A stretch of DNA of 33,982 bases. Source: Firmicutes bacterium UBA5766 (GTDB lineage Bacteria > Bacillota > Desulfotomaculia > Desulfotomaculales > Nap2-2B). Shown in pieces: positions 15,540 through 23,386 of the stretch. Under the pieces are notes generated by a model that was not told the DNA's origin, searched no databases, and saw only the letters and a program-made list of their open reading frames with translations. The DNA is taken from positions 1-33,982 of the forward strand of contig DIEU01000004.1 of the NCBI GenBank assembly GCA_002418775.1. The letters are read 5' to 3'. Position 1 is the stretch's first letter, and each line of letters begins with the position of its first letter. The position numbers were made by a program, and so were the translations under genes.

Positions 15540-16655
15540 ATGGTTCCGGTTTACTTTACTGATTTGAGAGCCAGGCACGGTGAAAATCTTTTTGATAAAC
15601 TTGCCAAACTGTTTAAAAAGGCAAGGTTTGAGGAGTTGATTTCAAAAAAGGACCTGGTTGCCGTAAAGCTCCATTTCGGGGAGAAAGGCAACACGGGTTA
15701 CCTTAATCCGCTTTTCGTCCGCAATATAGTTGATCAGGTTAAAAAATTGGGCGGGAAACCCTTTCTTACCGACACAAACACACTTTACGCGGGCAGCAGG
15801 ACAAATTCCATAGATCACCTGCAGACCGCAATCGAAAATGGATTTGCTTACGCGGTAACAGCCGCGCCTTTGATTATTGCCGACGGCCTGGACGGCAAGG
15901 ATTACGTCAGTGTGCCGGTCAATCTGAAATACTATAAAGAAGTGAAGATCGGTTCGGCTGTCTTTCGTGCCGATGTTCTGCTTATGCTCAGCCATTTTAA
16001 AGGCCATATGCTGTGCGGTTTTGGCGGCGTATTAAAAAACCTGGGGATGGGCTGCGGTTCACGCGCCGGAAAACTGGCCATGCATTCCGATATTGCGCCG
16101 CTGGTGAGAAGCGAAAGGTGCACCGGCTGCGGCCAGTGCGCTTCCTGGTGCCCGGGAGAGGCAATTACCCTGAAAGATTCGAAAGACAATAAGAAAACGG
16201 CGTTTATAGACAAAAAGAAATGTATAGGCTGCGGGGAATGCACCATAACCTGCCGGTCTCATGCGATTGACGTCAATTGGAAAACAGAGCCCAGTGTGAT
16301 CCAGGAAAAAATTGTCGAATATGCTGCCGGGGCGCTGAAAAACAAGCAGGGCAAGGCTGGGTTCATCAACTTCGTGGTTAATGTTACTCCGGACTGCGAT
16401 TGTACAAGCTGGACGGATGCGTCAATAGTCCGGGATATAGGCATCCTTGCTTCAAAAGATCCGGTAGCCCTGGACACGGCCTGTGTCGATCTGGTCAACC
16501 AGGAGAAAGCCCTGCCCGGTTCGGTTCTTAGCGAAAAGGAAGATGTCCGGGATAAGTTTCGCGCCATTTACCCGGAGATCAACTGGCAGTACCAGCTGGA
16601 TTACGCTGAACGGATAGGACTGGGAACAAGGAATTACGAACTGGTCAGAATATAA
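15540..16655 (+). CDS. DUF362 protein with two 4Fe-4S ferredoxin motifs
   Basis: A 371-residue protein with a DUF362 domain (residues about 1-180, then again after the cluster region) and an inserted bacterial ferredoxin module. The two 4Fe-4S motifs are CTGCGQCASWCPG (about residues 197-209) and CIGCGECTITC (about 228-238). The second set ends without the usual CP. DUF362 proteins are common in anaerobes and their reaction is unknown; electron transfer is a reasonable expectation. GGGAGGA lies 9-10 bases before the ATG. No signal peptide is seen. The gene is close to xerD (13 bases) but a functional link is not evident. Confidence 0.85.
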   Translation: MVPVYFTDLRARHGENLFDKLAKLFKKARFEELISKKDLVAVKLHFGEKGNTGYLNPLFVRNIVDQVKKLGGKPFLTDTNTLYAGSRTNSIDHLQTAIENGFAYAVTAAPLIIADGLDGKDYVSVPVNLKYYKEVKIGSAVFRADVLLMLSHFKGHMLCGFGGVLKNLGMGCGSRAGKLAMHSDIAPLVRSERCTGCGQCASWCPGEAITLKDSKDNKKTAFIDKKKCIGCGECTITCRSHAIDVNWKTEPSVIQEKIVEYAAGALKNKQGKAGFINFVVNVTPDCDCTSWTDASIVRDIGILASKDPVALDTACVDLVNQEKALPGSVLSEKEDVRDKFRAIYPEINWQYQLDYAERIGLGTRNYELVRI

Positions 16656-16668
16656 CAGGTGATCCCAT

Positions 16669-17565
16669 TTGGAAATATTAATCGAAAATTTTCTTAACCA
16701 CCTTCTAATCGAAAGAGGCTTGTCGGAGAATACGCTTGTTTCTTACCGCTTTGACCTGCAGCTTTTTGATCTTTTCTGCAAAAAGCACAATCATGACCCG
16801 CTGGGGGAAGACAACCGCCAGACGGTGATACATTACCTTCTGGGGCAGAAAAAAATGGGCCTGGCGCCTGCAACCATTTCACGCCGGCTTTCTGCGTTGA
16901 GGATGTTTTACCGTTTTCTGCTGACCGAAAACCTGCTCTTGACCGATCCGACGGCAAATCTTGAATCCACCGGCGCTCCACAGCGGCTGCCCCGTTTTCT
17001 GACCAATGCCGAAGTAGATACGCTGCTCGCCCAGCCGCTTGGGCTTAAGCCCGCCGGCGTGAGGGACAAGGCTATGCTCGAGCTTCTTTACGCCACGGGG
17101 ATCCGGGTCTCGGAACTGGTTTCCCTGGACCTGGACAGGGTAAATTTAACCCATCGTTTTATTGTCTGTTTCGGAAAAGGCGCCCGCGAGAGGATGGTTC
17201 CCTTCGGCAGCGCCGCCCATCAAAGCCTTAACGAATATCTTTACGGGAGCAGGACGAAACTGGCCAGGGGGAAGCTGACTTCAGCTTTTTTCCTTAATGG
17301 GCGGGGAGGCAGGATAACAAGGCAGGGCTTCTGGAAAATCATCAAGAAGTATGCCAGGCAGGCCAGTATAAATAAGGAAGTCACGCCGCACACTTTGCGC
17401 CACTCATTTGCCACCCACCTGCTGGAGAACGGGGCGGATCTGAGGTCAGTGCAGGAACTTCTCGGCCATGCGGATATCAGTACCACACAGATTTATACCC
17501 ATGTGACCAGGGCAAGGTTAAAAGAAATTTACGACAGGGTTCATCCCAGGGCGTACTATGAATAA
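16669..17565 (+). CDS. xerD: XerD tyrosine recombinase
   Basis: A 298-residue tyrosine recombinase that with XerC resolves chromosome dimers at dif. The N-terminal SAM-like DNA-binding domain spans about residues 1-90. The catalytic residues are visible: Arg in ATGIRVSEL, Lys in FGKGARERMVPF, HTLRHSF (His, Arg), LGHADIST (His) and the nucleophile Tyr in TQIYTHV. Length and motifs match XerD, and position before deoB and a pyrimidine phosphorylase is a known arrangement in Firmicutes. The start is TTG with AGGTGA about 7 bases upstream. The alternative is XerC; the location argues for XerD. Confidence 0.92.
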   Translation: MEILIENFLNHLLIERGLSENTLVSYRFDLQLFDLFCKKHNHDPLGEDNRQTVIHYLLGQKKMGLAPATISRRLSALRMFYRFLLTENLLLTDPTANLESTGAPQRLPRFLTNAEVDTLLAQPLGLKPAGVRDKAMLELLYATGIRVSELVSLDLDRVNLTHRFIVCFGKGARERMVPFGSAAHQSLNEYLYGSRTKLARGKLTSAFFLNGRGGRITRQGFWKIIKKYARQASINKEVTPHTLRHSFATHLLENGADLRSVQELLGHADISTTQIYTHVTRARLKEIYDRVHPRAYYE

Positions 17566-17590
17566 ACCGGCTTTTTAGGAGGCGGACTCT

Positions 17591-18772
17591 ATAACAGAAA
17601 AAATAAGCAGGGTGACCCTGGTTGTTTTAGACAGCGCCGGGGTGGGCGCCCTGCCTGACGCTGACAAATACGGCGACGAGGGAAGCAATACTTTCCTTCA
17701 CTGCGCCAGGGAAGCGGGCGGTCTGTATCTGCCCAACCTGGCCAGGCTTGGCCTGGGCAATATAATAGACCTTCCAGGGGTCCCTCCGGCTGCGCAGCCT
17801 GCAGGGGCTTACGGCAAAATGGCTGAACTCTCGCCGGGAAAGGACACTACCACCGGGCACTGGGAAATTGCCGGGCTTATTCTGGACAGGCCCTTTCCCC
17901 TTTACCCCGATGGGTTTCCTCCTGAAGTAATCAGCGCTTTTGAGGAGCGGATCGGGCGGCCGTCACTGGGCAACAAACCCGCTTCCGGAACAGTAATTAT
18001 CGAGGAACTGGGACCGAAGCACATGAGCACGGGTTACCCGATAGTCTATACATCGGCGGACAGCGTTTTTCAGATCGCCGCCCATGAAGAGATCATTACG
18101 CCGGAAGAATTATACCGGATGTGCGAAATTGCCCGGGAACTGCTTAAGGGTGAGCACGCCGTGGGCAGAGTTATCGCGCGGCCTTTTACCGGCTGGCCGG
18201 GAAGTTTTCACCGGACTGCGGGCCGCCATGACTACTCGCTGGCCCCTACCGGGCCAACCCTGCTGGATATGCTGGTCGAAAGGGGCCTGGCCGTTCTGGC
18301 GGTCGGCAAGATCGAGGATATCTTTGCCGGAAAGGGCATCACCAGGGCTGTGCATACGGTAAACAACATGCACGGGGTTGACCAGACCGTCAAGATGATG
18401 CAGGGGGGCGAGCGGGGCCTGATTTTCACGAACCTGGTCGACTTTGACATGGTTTACGGGCACCGCAATGATGTCCGCGGGTATGCGGATGCGCTCGAAG
18501 CTTTTGACAGGCGGCTTCCGGAAATCCTCAGCTTTTTGCGTGATGACGAGGTTCTGATCATCACGGCTGACCACGGCTGCGACCCGACCACTCCGGGGAC
18601 CGACCATACGCGCGAGTACGTTCCCCTGCTGGCAGCCGGGGCGCCTGTTCTGCCGGGGATTAGCCTGGGCACGAGGGAGACTTTTGCCGATCTTGCTGCT
18701 TCTGTCGCGGAAATGTTCGGGTTCGGCATGCCTTCAGGCCGGAGCTTTGCAGGGCAGATTTTAAAGCAATGA
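17591..18772 (+). CDS. deoB: phosphopentomutase, probable ATA start
   Basis: DeoB interconverts ribose (or deoxyribose) 1- and 5-phosphate, in nucleoside salvage. The alkaline-phosphatase-superfamily motifs are clear: VVLDSAGVGALPDA with the metal-binding Asp, TTTGHWE, and TADHGCDPTTPGTDHTREYVPLL at the C-terminal end. The open frame begins after TAG 17576. AGGAGG (17577-17582) is 8 bases before ATA 17591, and translation from that ATA gives (M)TEKISRVTLVVLDSAGVG, matching the usual DeoB start. The first standard start, GTG 17612, is 29 bases from the ribosome site and would remove the residues before the first strand. The following gene encodes the enzyme that makes its substrate. Confidence 0.93.
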   Translation: MTEKISRVTLVVLDSAGVGALPDADKYGDEGSNTFLHCAREAGGLYLPNLARLGLGNIIDLPGVPPAAQPAGAYGKMAELSPGKDTTTGHWEIAGLILDRPFPLYPDGFPPEVISAFEERIGRPSLGNKPASGTVIIEELGPKHMSTGYPIVYTSADSVFQIAAHEEIITPEELYRMCEIARELLKGEHAVGRVIARPFTGWPGSFHRTAGRHDYSLAPTGPTLLDMLVERGLAVLAVGKIEDIFAGKGITRAVHTVNNMHGVDQTVKMMQGGERGLIFTNLVDFDMVYGHRNDVRGYADALEAFDRRLPEILSFLRDDEVLIITADHGCDPTTPGTDHTREYVPLLAAGAPVLPGISLGTRETFADLAASVAEMFGFGMPSGRSFAGQILKQ

Positions 18773-18797
18773 AGTTATAAAAGAAAGGCAGATATTT

Positions 18798-20138
18798 ATG
18801 TACGACTTGATTGCAAAAAAGCGCGACGGCCTGGAAATTTCACCTGAAGAAATTGCCTATTTTGTCAGCGGTTATACAAAAGGTGATATTCCCGACTACC
18901 AGGCGGCTGCTTTTTTAATGGCGGTATACTTTAAAGGGCTCAACTCCGGTGAAACTGCCGCTTTAACCCGTCTGATGGCTGAATCCGGAGAGAGAATAGA
19001 CCTTTCGGGAATTCCGGGTTTGAAGGCGGACAAACACAGCACCGGCGGGGTTGGGGACAAGACCACTCTTGTGCTGGCGCCGCTTGTTGCGTCGGCGGGC
19101 GTGCCGGTGGCAAAACTGTCCGGGCGCGGCCTGGGGTATACCGGGGGGACTGTTGACAAGCTGGAGTCAATTCCGGGTTTTCAAACTGCCCTTGATAAAG
19201 ATACCTTTGTCCGCCAGGTCAGGGATATCGGCGTGGCTGTTTCAGCACAGTCGGCCGGCATTGTTCCCGCCGACCGGAAGATTTACGCCTTGCGGAACGC
19301 AACTGCCACAGAAGGTTCTGTCCCGCTGATCGCTTCCAGCATCATGAGCAAGAAAATAGCCGCCGGGGCGGATGCGATTATACTTGATGTCAAGACCGGC
19401 AATGGCGCGCTGCTGCCTTTAAAAAAAGATACATATGAACTGGCCAGGCTGATGGTCTCCATCGGGCGAGCGCTCGGCCGGACCACCACTGCCGTGATTA
19501 CCGATATGAACCAGCCTCTGGGCTATGCTGTCGGCAACTCACTGGAAGTGCGGGAGGCAATCCAGACTTTGCAGGGCCAGGGACCGCCGGATCTTAAAGA
19601 GCTCTGCCTTGCCCTTGGCGCCAGAATGGTCGTTTTGGCAGGCAGGGCCGCCGGGGTTGAGGAAGCCGGACAAAGACTGTCCATACTGTTAAAAGACGGC
19701 AGCGCTTTGTCGAAGTTCAAAGAATTAATCCAGGCTCAGGGAGGAGACCCTGATATTGCTGATCATCCTGAAAAGCTTCCCGTCGCCTCAGTTCAGGAGA
19801 AAATCCTGTCAGGCGGGGAAGGCTTTGTGCGGGGGATTGAGACGAAAGACATAGGCCGTGCGGCCGTGCTGCTGGGGGCCGGGAGAAGGACCCCAGGGAG
19901 TAAGATCGATCATGGAGCAGGAATTGTCCTGCATAAAAAAATCGGTGATCCGGTCAGCCGGGGTGAAACGCTGGCCACTCTTTACCTGAATGAAAAGCAC
20001 AGTGTCGAGGAAGCTCATTCTTTAGTCCATAATTCCTTCCAGATAGGGCGGGAAAGGCCTTCCCACAGCCCGCTCCTGCTTGATGAATCCTTCCTGGTAC
20101 GGGGTACGGGGTCAGGCTTGACTTATTGGAAAAATTGA
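18798..20138 (+). CDS. pyrimidine-nucleoside phosphorylase / thymidine phosphorylase
   Basis: A 446-residue enzyme that cleaves pyrimidine nucleosides with phosphate to base and (deoxy)ribose-1-phosphate, feeding DeoB just upstream. KHSTGGVGDKTTLVLAPL (about residues 76-93) and SGRGLGYTGGTVDKLESIPG (about 107-126) are the family phosphate- and nucleoside-binding blocks. AAAGG lies 10 bases before the ATG. It is about 13 residues longer than the 433-residue Bacillus homologue. The extra tail, RGTGSGLTYWKN, is encoded by a dispersed 37-bp repeat (20108-20144), so the native end of the gene seems to have been replaced or extended. Confidence 0.92.
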   Translation: MYDLIAKKRDGLEISPEEIAYFVSGYTKGDIPDYQAAAFLMAVYFKGLNSGETAALTRLMAESGERIDLSGIPGLKADKHSTGGVGDKTTLVLAPLVASAGVPVAKLSGRGLGYTGGTVDKLESIPGFQTALDKDTFVRQVRDIGVAVSAQSAGIVPADRKIYALRNATATEGSVPLIASSIMSKKIAAGADAIILDVKTGNGALLPLKKDTYELARLMVSIGRALGRTTTAVITDMNQPLGYAVGNSLEVREAIQTLQGQGPPDLKELCLALGARMVVLAGRAAGVEEAGQRLSILLKDGSALSKFKELIQAQGGDPDIADHPEKLPVASVQEKILSGGEGFVRGIETKDIGRAAVLLGAGRRTPGSKIDHGAGIVLHKKIGDPVSRGETLATLYLNEKHSVEEAHSLVHNSFQIGRERPSHSPLLLDESFLVRGTGSGLTYWKN

Positions 20139-20144
20139 CTTATT
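20108..20144 (+). repeat. 37-bp dispersed repeat, copy 2 (gives the 3' end of the phosphorylase gene)
   Basis: 34 of 37 bases match the reverse complement of 4362-4398. GGGGTCAGGCTTGACTTATT begins it. The last nine or ten codons and the TGA of the phosphorylase gene lie in it. Confidence 0.8.
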
Positions 20145-20198
20145 TCAAAATAAAATAATCGGATTTTGTGACAACATTACCACTGATTAACGACAGAC

Positions 20199-20246
20199 TT
20201 GAGAGCCACACGCAGTTCGCAAGGCAACTCGCAAGGCAGCTCTCAA
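20199..20246. repeat. inverted repeat with internal direct repeats upstream of ctaB
   Basis: TTGAGAGC (20199-20206) and GCTCTCAA (20239-20246) are perfect inverted repeats. Between them CGCAAGGCA occurs twice (20218-20226 and 20230-20238). The element lies immediately upstream of a promoter (20250-20278), so it may be an operator, or it may be mobile-repeat debris. Confidence 0.55.
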
Positions 20247-20249
20247 AGC

Positions 20250-20278
20250 TTGTTATTTAATTCGACAAAGGTTATAAT
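20250..20278 (+). promoter_or_regulatory. sigma-A promoter of the ctaB-like gene
   Basis: TTGTTA (20250-20255) and a perfect TATAAT (20273-20278) are 17 bases apart. The likely ctaB start at 20364 is about 85 bases downstream. Confidence 0.7.
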
Positions 20279-20363
20279 AATTCAGCAACTATTTAGTTAT
20301 TTTAAAAAAGTCAGGTGCGGAATTTTCATGGAAGTAACCATAAAGCGCAAGGAGCCTCGTCTG

Positions 20364-21236
20364 ATGGTCTTTGCGAGGTCGGTCAGGGACTACATAGAAG
20401 TATCCAAGCCAAGGTCGGTCTTTTTGCTTGTCTTTACTTCTATAGTGACAATGTTTATTGCCGCTAAAGGGATACACCTTTCTGCTCTTTTATGGCTGAA
20501 GGCGATTTTGTCGATTACACTTGCCTGTTCAGGAGTTAACGCGATAAGCTGTTATGTGGACAGGGACCTTGACGCTGGGATGGAACGCACCAAGCGCAGG
20601 CCCATTCCCGACGGCCGGATATCTCCCGCCATCAAAGCCTTCTACTGGGGAACGGCGCACTTTCTGGCCGCCATGATCATTGCTTATTACATCAACCTGG
20701 CTGCTCTTATCTGCATCATCCTGGGTATGGCCGGTTATGTCGGCCTGTACAGCCTCTGGCTGAAAAGAAAAACGATCTGGAACATCATCCTTGGCGGGTT
20801 CAGCGGAGGCCTGCCGGCCCTTTTCGGCTGGGTCTGCGTGACGGGCAAAGTCGATCTGCTGTCTTTACTGATCGCCGTTCTGGTTATCCTGTGGATTCCC
20901 AATCATATCTGGAACCTGGCGATATATTTCAAGGATGACTACCGCTTTGTGAAGGTCCCCATGCTCCCGGCGATATACAGCATTAAAACCACCCTCGCCT
21001 ATATTCTGCTCACTGTCGTACTGATGATTGCCGTATCAATGCTCATCTATGCGTACGGCGGTTTCGGCCCCGTCTATTTCTGGACCGCGTTGATCAGCGG
21101 CCTGGCCATACTGGCGGGAAACCTGTATCTTTTTTTCTGCTATATGAACAAAAAGGCCTGGCTGCTCTACAAACTTTCCAGCCCTTATCTTTTTCTGCTC
21201 TTCATGGCCATGCTCGTTGACCGGCTGGTCAGTTAA
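20364..21236 (+). CDS. CtaB/COX10-like protoheme IX farnesyltransferase (UbiA family)
   Basis: A polytopic membrane prenyltransferase of the UbiA superfamily. The first Asp-rich motif is DRDLDAGMERTKRRPIPDG (about residues 74-92). VEVSKPR-like YIEVSKPRSVFLLVF opens the protein and several helices follow to the C-terminus. CtaB adds a farnesyl group to heme B, giving heme O for terminal oxidases. In an anaerobe other prenyl acceptors are possible. ATG 20364 gives 290 residues, the usual size, and AAGGAG lies 9 bases upstream; ATG 20328 would add 12 residues but has a poor ribosome site. It ends at the stop of the convergent lipoprotein gene, with which its stop codon overlaps. Confidence 0.8.
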   Translation: MVFARSVRDYIEVSKPRSVFLLVFTSIVTMFIAAKGIHLSALLWLKAILSITLACSGVNAISCYVDRDLDAGMERTKRRPIPDGRISPAIKAFYWGTAHFLAAMIIAYYINLAALICIILGMAGYVGLYSLWLKRKTIWNIILGGFSGGLPALFGWVCVTGKVDLLSLLIAVLVILWIPNHIWNLAIYFKDDYRFVKVPMLPAIYSIKTTLAYILLTVVLMIAVSMLIYAYGGFGPVYFWTALISGLAILAGNLYLFFCYMNKKAWLLYKLSSPYLFLLFMAMLVDRLVS

Positions 21237-22237
21237 GAAACTTTCATCACCGCTTTTTTGTAAGGAATCTCTTCCGGTATTTCCCTGGCTTCAATCAAAA
21301 AATCCTGAAGATTGTTATAATCGGATGGATCAATTGCCGATTTTGACGGCCATGCGCCAAGTTTGCGGCAGCGGTCAATTGCTTTGGCCAGTATGCCGGG
21401 ATCAACATCCGGGTAGTCCTGGCCGGCGAGTTTGACTATCGCGGCTGTGTTTTGCTGATTTAGCCAGAGCAGGGCGTTGTTTAACGCATGCACATACCTG
21501 ACCATAATATCGTAATTGTCTTTCAAATACTTTTTATCAGCCAGGCAGACTGTCGCAGGAATGTCCCCGGTTTCCTCCCCCAGCGAGGCCACAATCCTGC
21601 CTGATTCCTCCACCTCTATGCGTGACGCTTCGGGTTCTTCAGCCAGGGCAAAATCCCCTGTGCCGGACTCGAAGGCCCCGGTCTGAAAAGATTCCGGAAT
21701 GTTGTTATACAGAGTTACCTGGTGGTTGGGAACCAGCCCGTGTTTAACAAGAGCGCCTTTAAAGAGCACCGTTCCCCTGTCCCCCGGACAACCGGTTACC
21801 ACGGTTTTGTACTTTAAAGAAGACCACTCAAAATTCTCAGTTATTTCACGGCTGATTAAGAAAGAGATATCTTTACAGGCAAGGGCGGCAAAGGCCGTCA
21901 GATCGCCTTTCCCTTCCGCTCTTTTGCAAATTGCATATTCCAGGCCGGTAACCGCCAAATCGCAGCGGCCCTCGGCGAGCGAATAGAGCAAACTTTCCCT
22001 TGTTGAGACAGTTGTGATTTCAACATCCAGGTTTTCCTGCTTAAAGAAACCCTGCCTTACAGCGATATACTGCGGAAAATACATTAACGATCGTCCGTCT
22101 TCAAAGACTCTTATCCGCACGGGCTTCTCCGCCTGCTGCTCCTGCTCATGCTTTAAAAACAGGGAACCGAATGCAAAAACGCAGCTGATAACTAACAAAA
22201 TGGCCAGTATCAAAACCGGCTGGACTCTCCTGATCAT
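21233..22237 (-). CDS. ABC transporter substrate-binding lipoprotein (NMT1/SsuA-like)
   Basis: A 334-residue periplasmic-binding-type protein resembling the NMT1/SsuA/ThiY group that binds thiamin precursors, taurine-like sulfonates or nitrate. The N-terminal helix ends in VISC, which fits a lipobox, so the mature protein would be anchored to the outer face of the membrane. FPQYIAVRQGFFKQENLDVEI is the family opening. The start is ATG 22237 because GGGGGTGG lies about 5 bases upstream; an open frame continues to 22282 without support. No permease or ATPase gene is adjacent, so the ligand and transporter partner are unknown. Confidence 0.82.
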   Translation of the reverse strand: MIRRVQPVLILAILLVISCVFAFGSLFLKHEQEQQAEKPVRIRVFEDGRSLMYFPQYIAVRQGFFKQENLDVEITTVSTRESLLYSLAEGRCDLAVTGLEYAICKRAEGKGDLTAFAALACKDISFLISREITENFEWSSLKYKTVVTGCPGDRGTVLFKGALVKHGLVPNHQVTLYNNIPESFQTGAFESGTGDFALAEEPEASRIEVEESGRIVASLGEETGDIPATVCLADKKYLKDNYDIMVRYVHALNNALLWLNQQNTAAIVKLAGQDYPDVDPGILAKAIDRCRKLGAWPSKSAIDPSDYNNLQDFLIEAREIPEEIPYKKAVMKVS

Positions 22238-22385
22238 TTTTTCCACCCCCCTTTCATAATATTTTTTTAGTCCGGGTTTCATGCGAATTTAGGAAAAGAC
22301 ATGCCAAAAAGATAAAAAGATAATATCCGGTTGGCTGCCGGCATAATTATTAATAAAGATTGTCCTTAATAGGAGGTGGAGCGGG

Positions 22386-22850
22386 ATGAAGGGTTTTTCA
22401 TTTGTGTTCTGGAACAGGCGTTTAGGCGGCAATTCCAGAATGATTAATTTATCTGAGGTCTGCCTGGGACTTGTCTGGGCAATCGGCGCCACAATGGCGG
22501 CCTGCCTGGTTCTGGGGCTGTGGATATTGTTTTCTTCATCGGGGGTGTTTTATTTTTCCTGGCTGCTTAAAGGAGTGTCGCTGCTGGGAACCTTTATTGG
22601 AGGGCTGACGGCCGGCAGAAGGGTCCAAAATCTTGGCTGGCTGCACGGCGCGCTGGTCGGTCTAACCTACGGGCTGGTTTTTACTTTGCTTTCCTTTTTC
22701 AACGGGTTGGGAGCTTTCAGCAACCTGGACCTGGCCGGACGCCTGGGCGCGTACACGCTTATAGGCATGGCGGCGGGCATTGTGGGGATCAACCTGCCGG
22801 GCTCTGTCTCCGGCAGAAGGCTGCCGAGGATATACAGGCAGTTGAATTAG
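22386..22850 (+). CDS. TIGR04086-type membrane protein
   Basis: A 154-residue membrane protein with about four helices (residues near 30-50, 55-75, 85-107 and 115-135). Spacing and motifs such as FIGGLTAGRRVQNLGWLHGALVGLTYGL match the Firmicute TIGR04086 family of unknown function. AGGAGGTGG lies 6-7 bases before the ATG. It is followed by a strong terminator and stands as a single gene. Confidence 0.75.
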   Translation: MKGFSFVFWNRRLGGNSRMINLSEVCLGLVWAIGATMAACLVLGLWILFSSSGVFYFSWLLKGVSLLGTFIGGLTAGRRVQNLGWLHGALVGLTYGLVFTLLSFFNGLGAFSNLDLAGRLGAYTLIGMAAGIVGINLPGSVSGRRLPRIYRQLN

Positions 22851-22906
22851 CTAATGCTTTTTAGGATGAAGACTTTTGCATGGGGATATAATTTGGATAA
22901 ATAATA

Positions 22907-22949
22907 AAACAAGAGCGCTTTTTATGAGGAAGGCGCTCTTTGTTTTTTA
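22907..22949 (+). terminator. intrinsic terminator before the cas locus
   Basis: AAGAGCGC (22911-22918) pairs with GCGCTCTT (22933-22940), with A-rich bases before and TGTTTTTTAT after. It isolates the cas operon from upstream transcription. Confidence 0.85.
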
Positions 22950-23015
22950 TTTTGTAACAAAGATTCTATAAAAAGACCTGTTTCAGGATCTTTCTTGGTT
23001 CCCACTTGTTTTATC

Positions 23016-23021
23016 TATAAT
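23016..23021 (+). promoter_or_regulatory. possible -10 element of the cas operon promoter
   Basis: A perfect TATAAT is present but the -35 region (around CTTGGT) is weak. It is the best candidate upstream of the cas genes in this interval. Confidence 0.3.
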
Positions 23022-23173
23022 GCTAAATTTGTAGATATTTGTCGGAAACTAATATAAATAATTTGTAGGATTTTGGAATTAAAAACAAGAATATATAGAA
23101 ATATTACCAATTTTATCTGTGCTAAAATTTACCGGATATATGAAACAATTAAGTAAAAAAAAGTAAGAAGATC

Positions 23174-23386
23174 ATGAATGAAAAACTGGCAGCAATGAAT
23201 TTTGCGCGGGGTAGCTTAATCCAAAAGATATGTAGCTCCCAAACTCCTGCTAAGTATTGCTTCGTACCCTGGCAGGTAATCCGTTACAGTAGAGTTAACC
23301 AGTTTGATGTCTGGTTACAGCCATATCATAGAGAGCTAAATTTCCTAACGTACGATAAACAAAGAGAAAGGGTAGTTTCAATATGA
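23174..23386 (+). CDS. small ORF coupled to cas3, 70 residues, unknown
   Basis: An unrecognised 70-residue open frame that ends by ATGA overlap with the cas3 start. AGAAG lies about 4 bases before its ATG, a weak site. The product is basic and aromatic (PWQVIRYSRVNQFDVWLQPY). It has no clear signal or membrane helix. The stop/start overlap suggests translational coupling with cas3, but a chance open frame is possible. If it is real it could be a small regulator or remnant of a longer gene fused upstream. Confidence 0.4.
   Translation: MNEKLAAMNFARGSLIQKICSSQTPAKYCFVPWQVIRYSRVNQFDVWLQPYHRELNFLTYDKQRERVVSI

Larger units (their letters stand above)
22851..23173. other. intergenic region between the membrane protein and the cas operon
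   Basis: About 320 bases, strongly AT-rich. It holds the terminator of the upstream gene (22907-22949) and a weak promoter candidate (TATAAT at 23016-23021) that would drive the cas genes. No CRISPR repeat or convincing repeat-like hairpin was found here. Confidence 0.7.

Noticed and set aside
20098..20112. TACGGGG tandem near the end of the phosphorylase gene, considered as a CRISPR repeat fragment
   Set aside because: Only the short CGTACCCC-type core is shared; no stem or handle as in the I-C repeat.
20199..20363. Upstream extension of the ctaB-like frame
   Set aside because: It runs through the inverted repeat and promoter; the better start is at 20364 with AAGGAG upstream.
23066..23086. 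Repeat-like ending (GGAATTAAAAAC) upstream of cas3, considered as a CreR-type guide RNA or degenerate repeat
   Set aside because: Only the AT-rich end is similar; no stem arms and no spacer-like complementarity were found.
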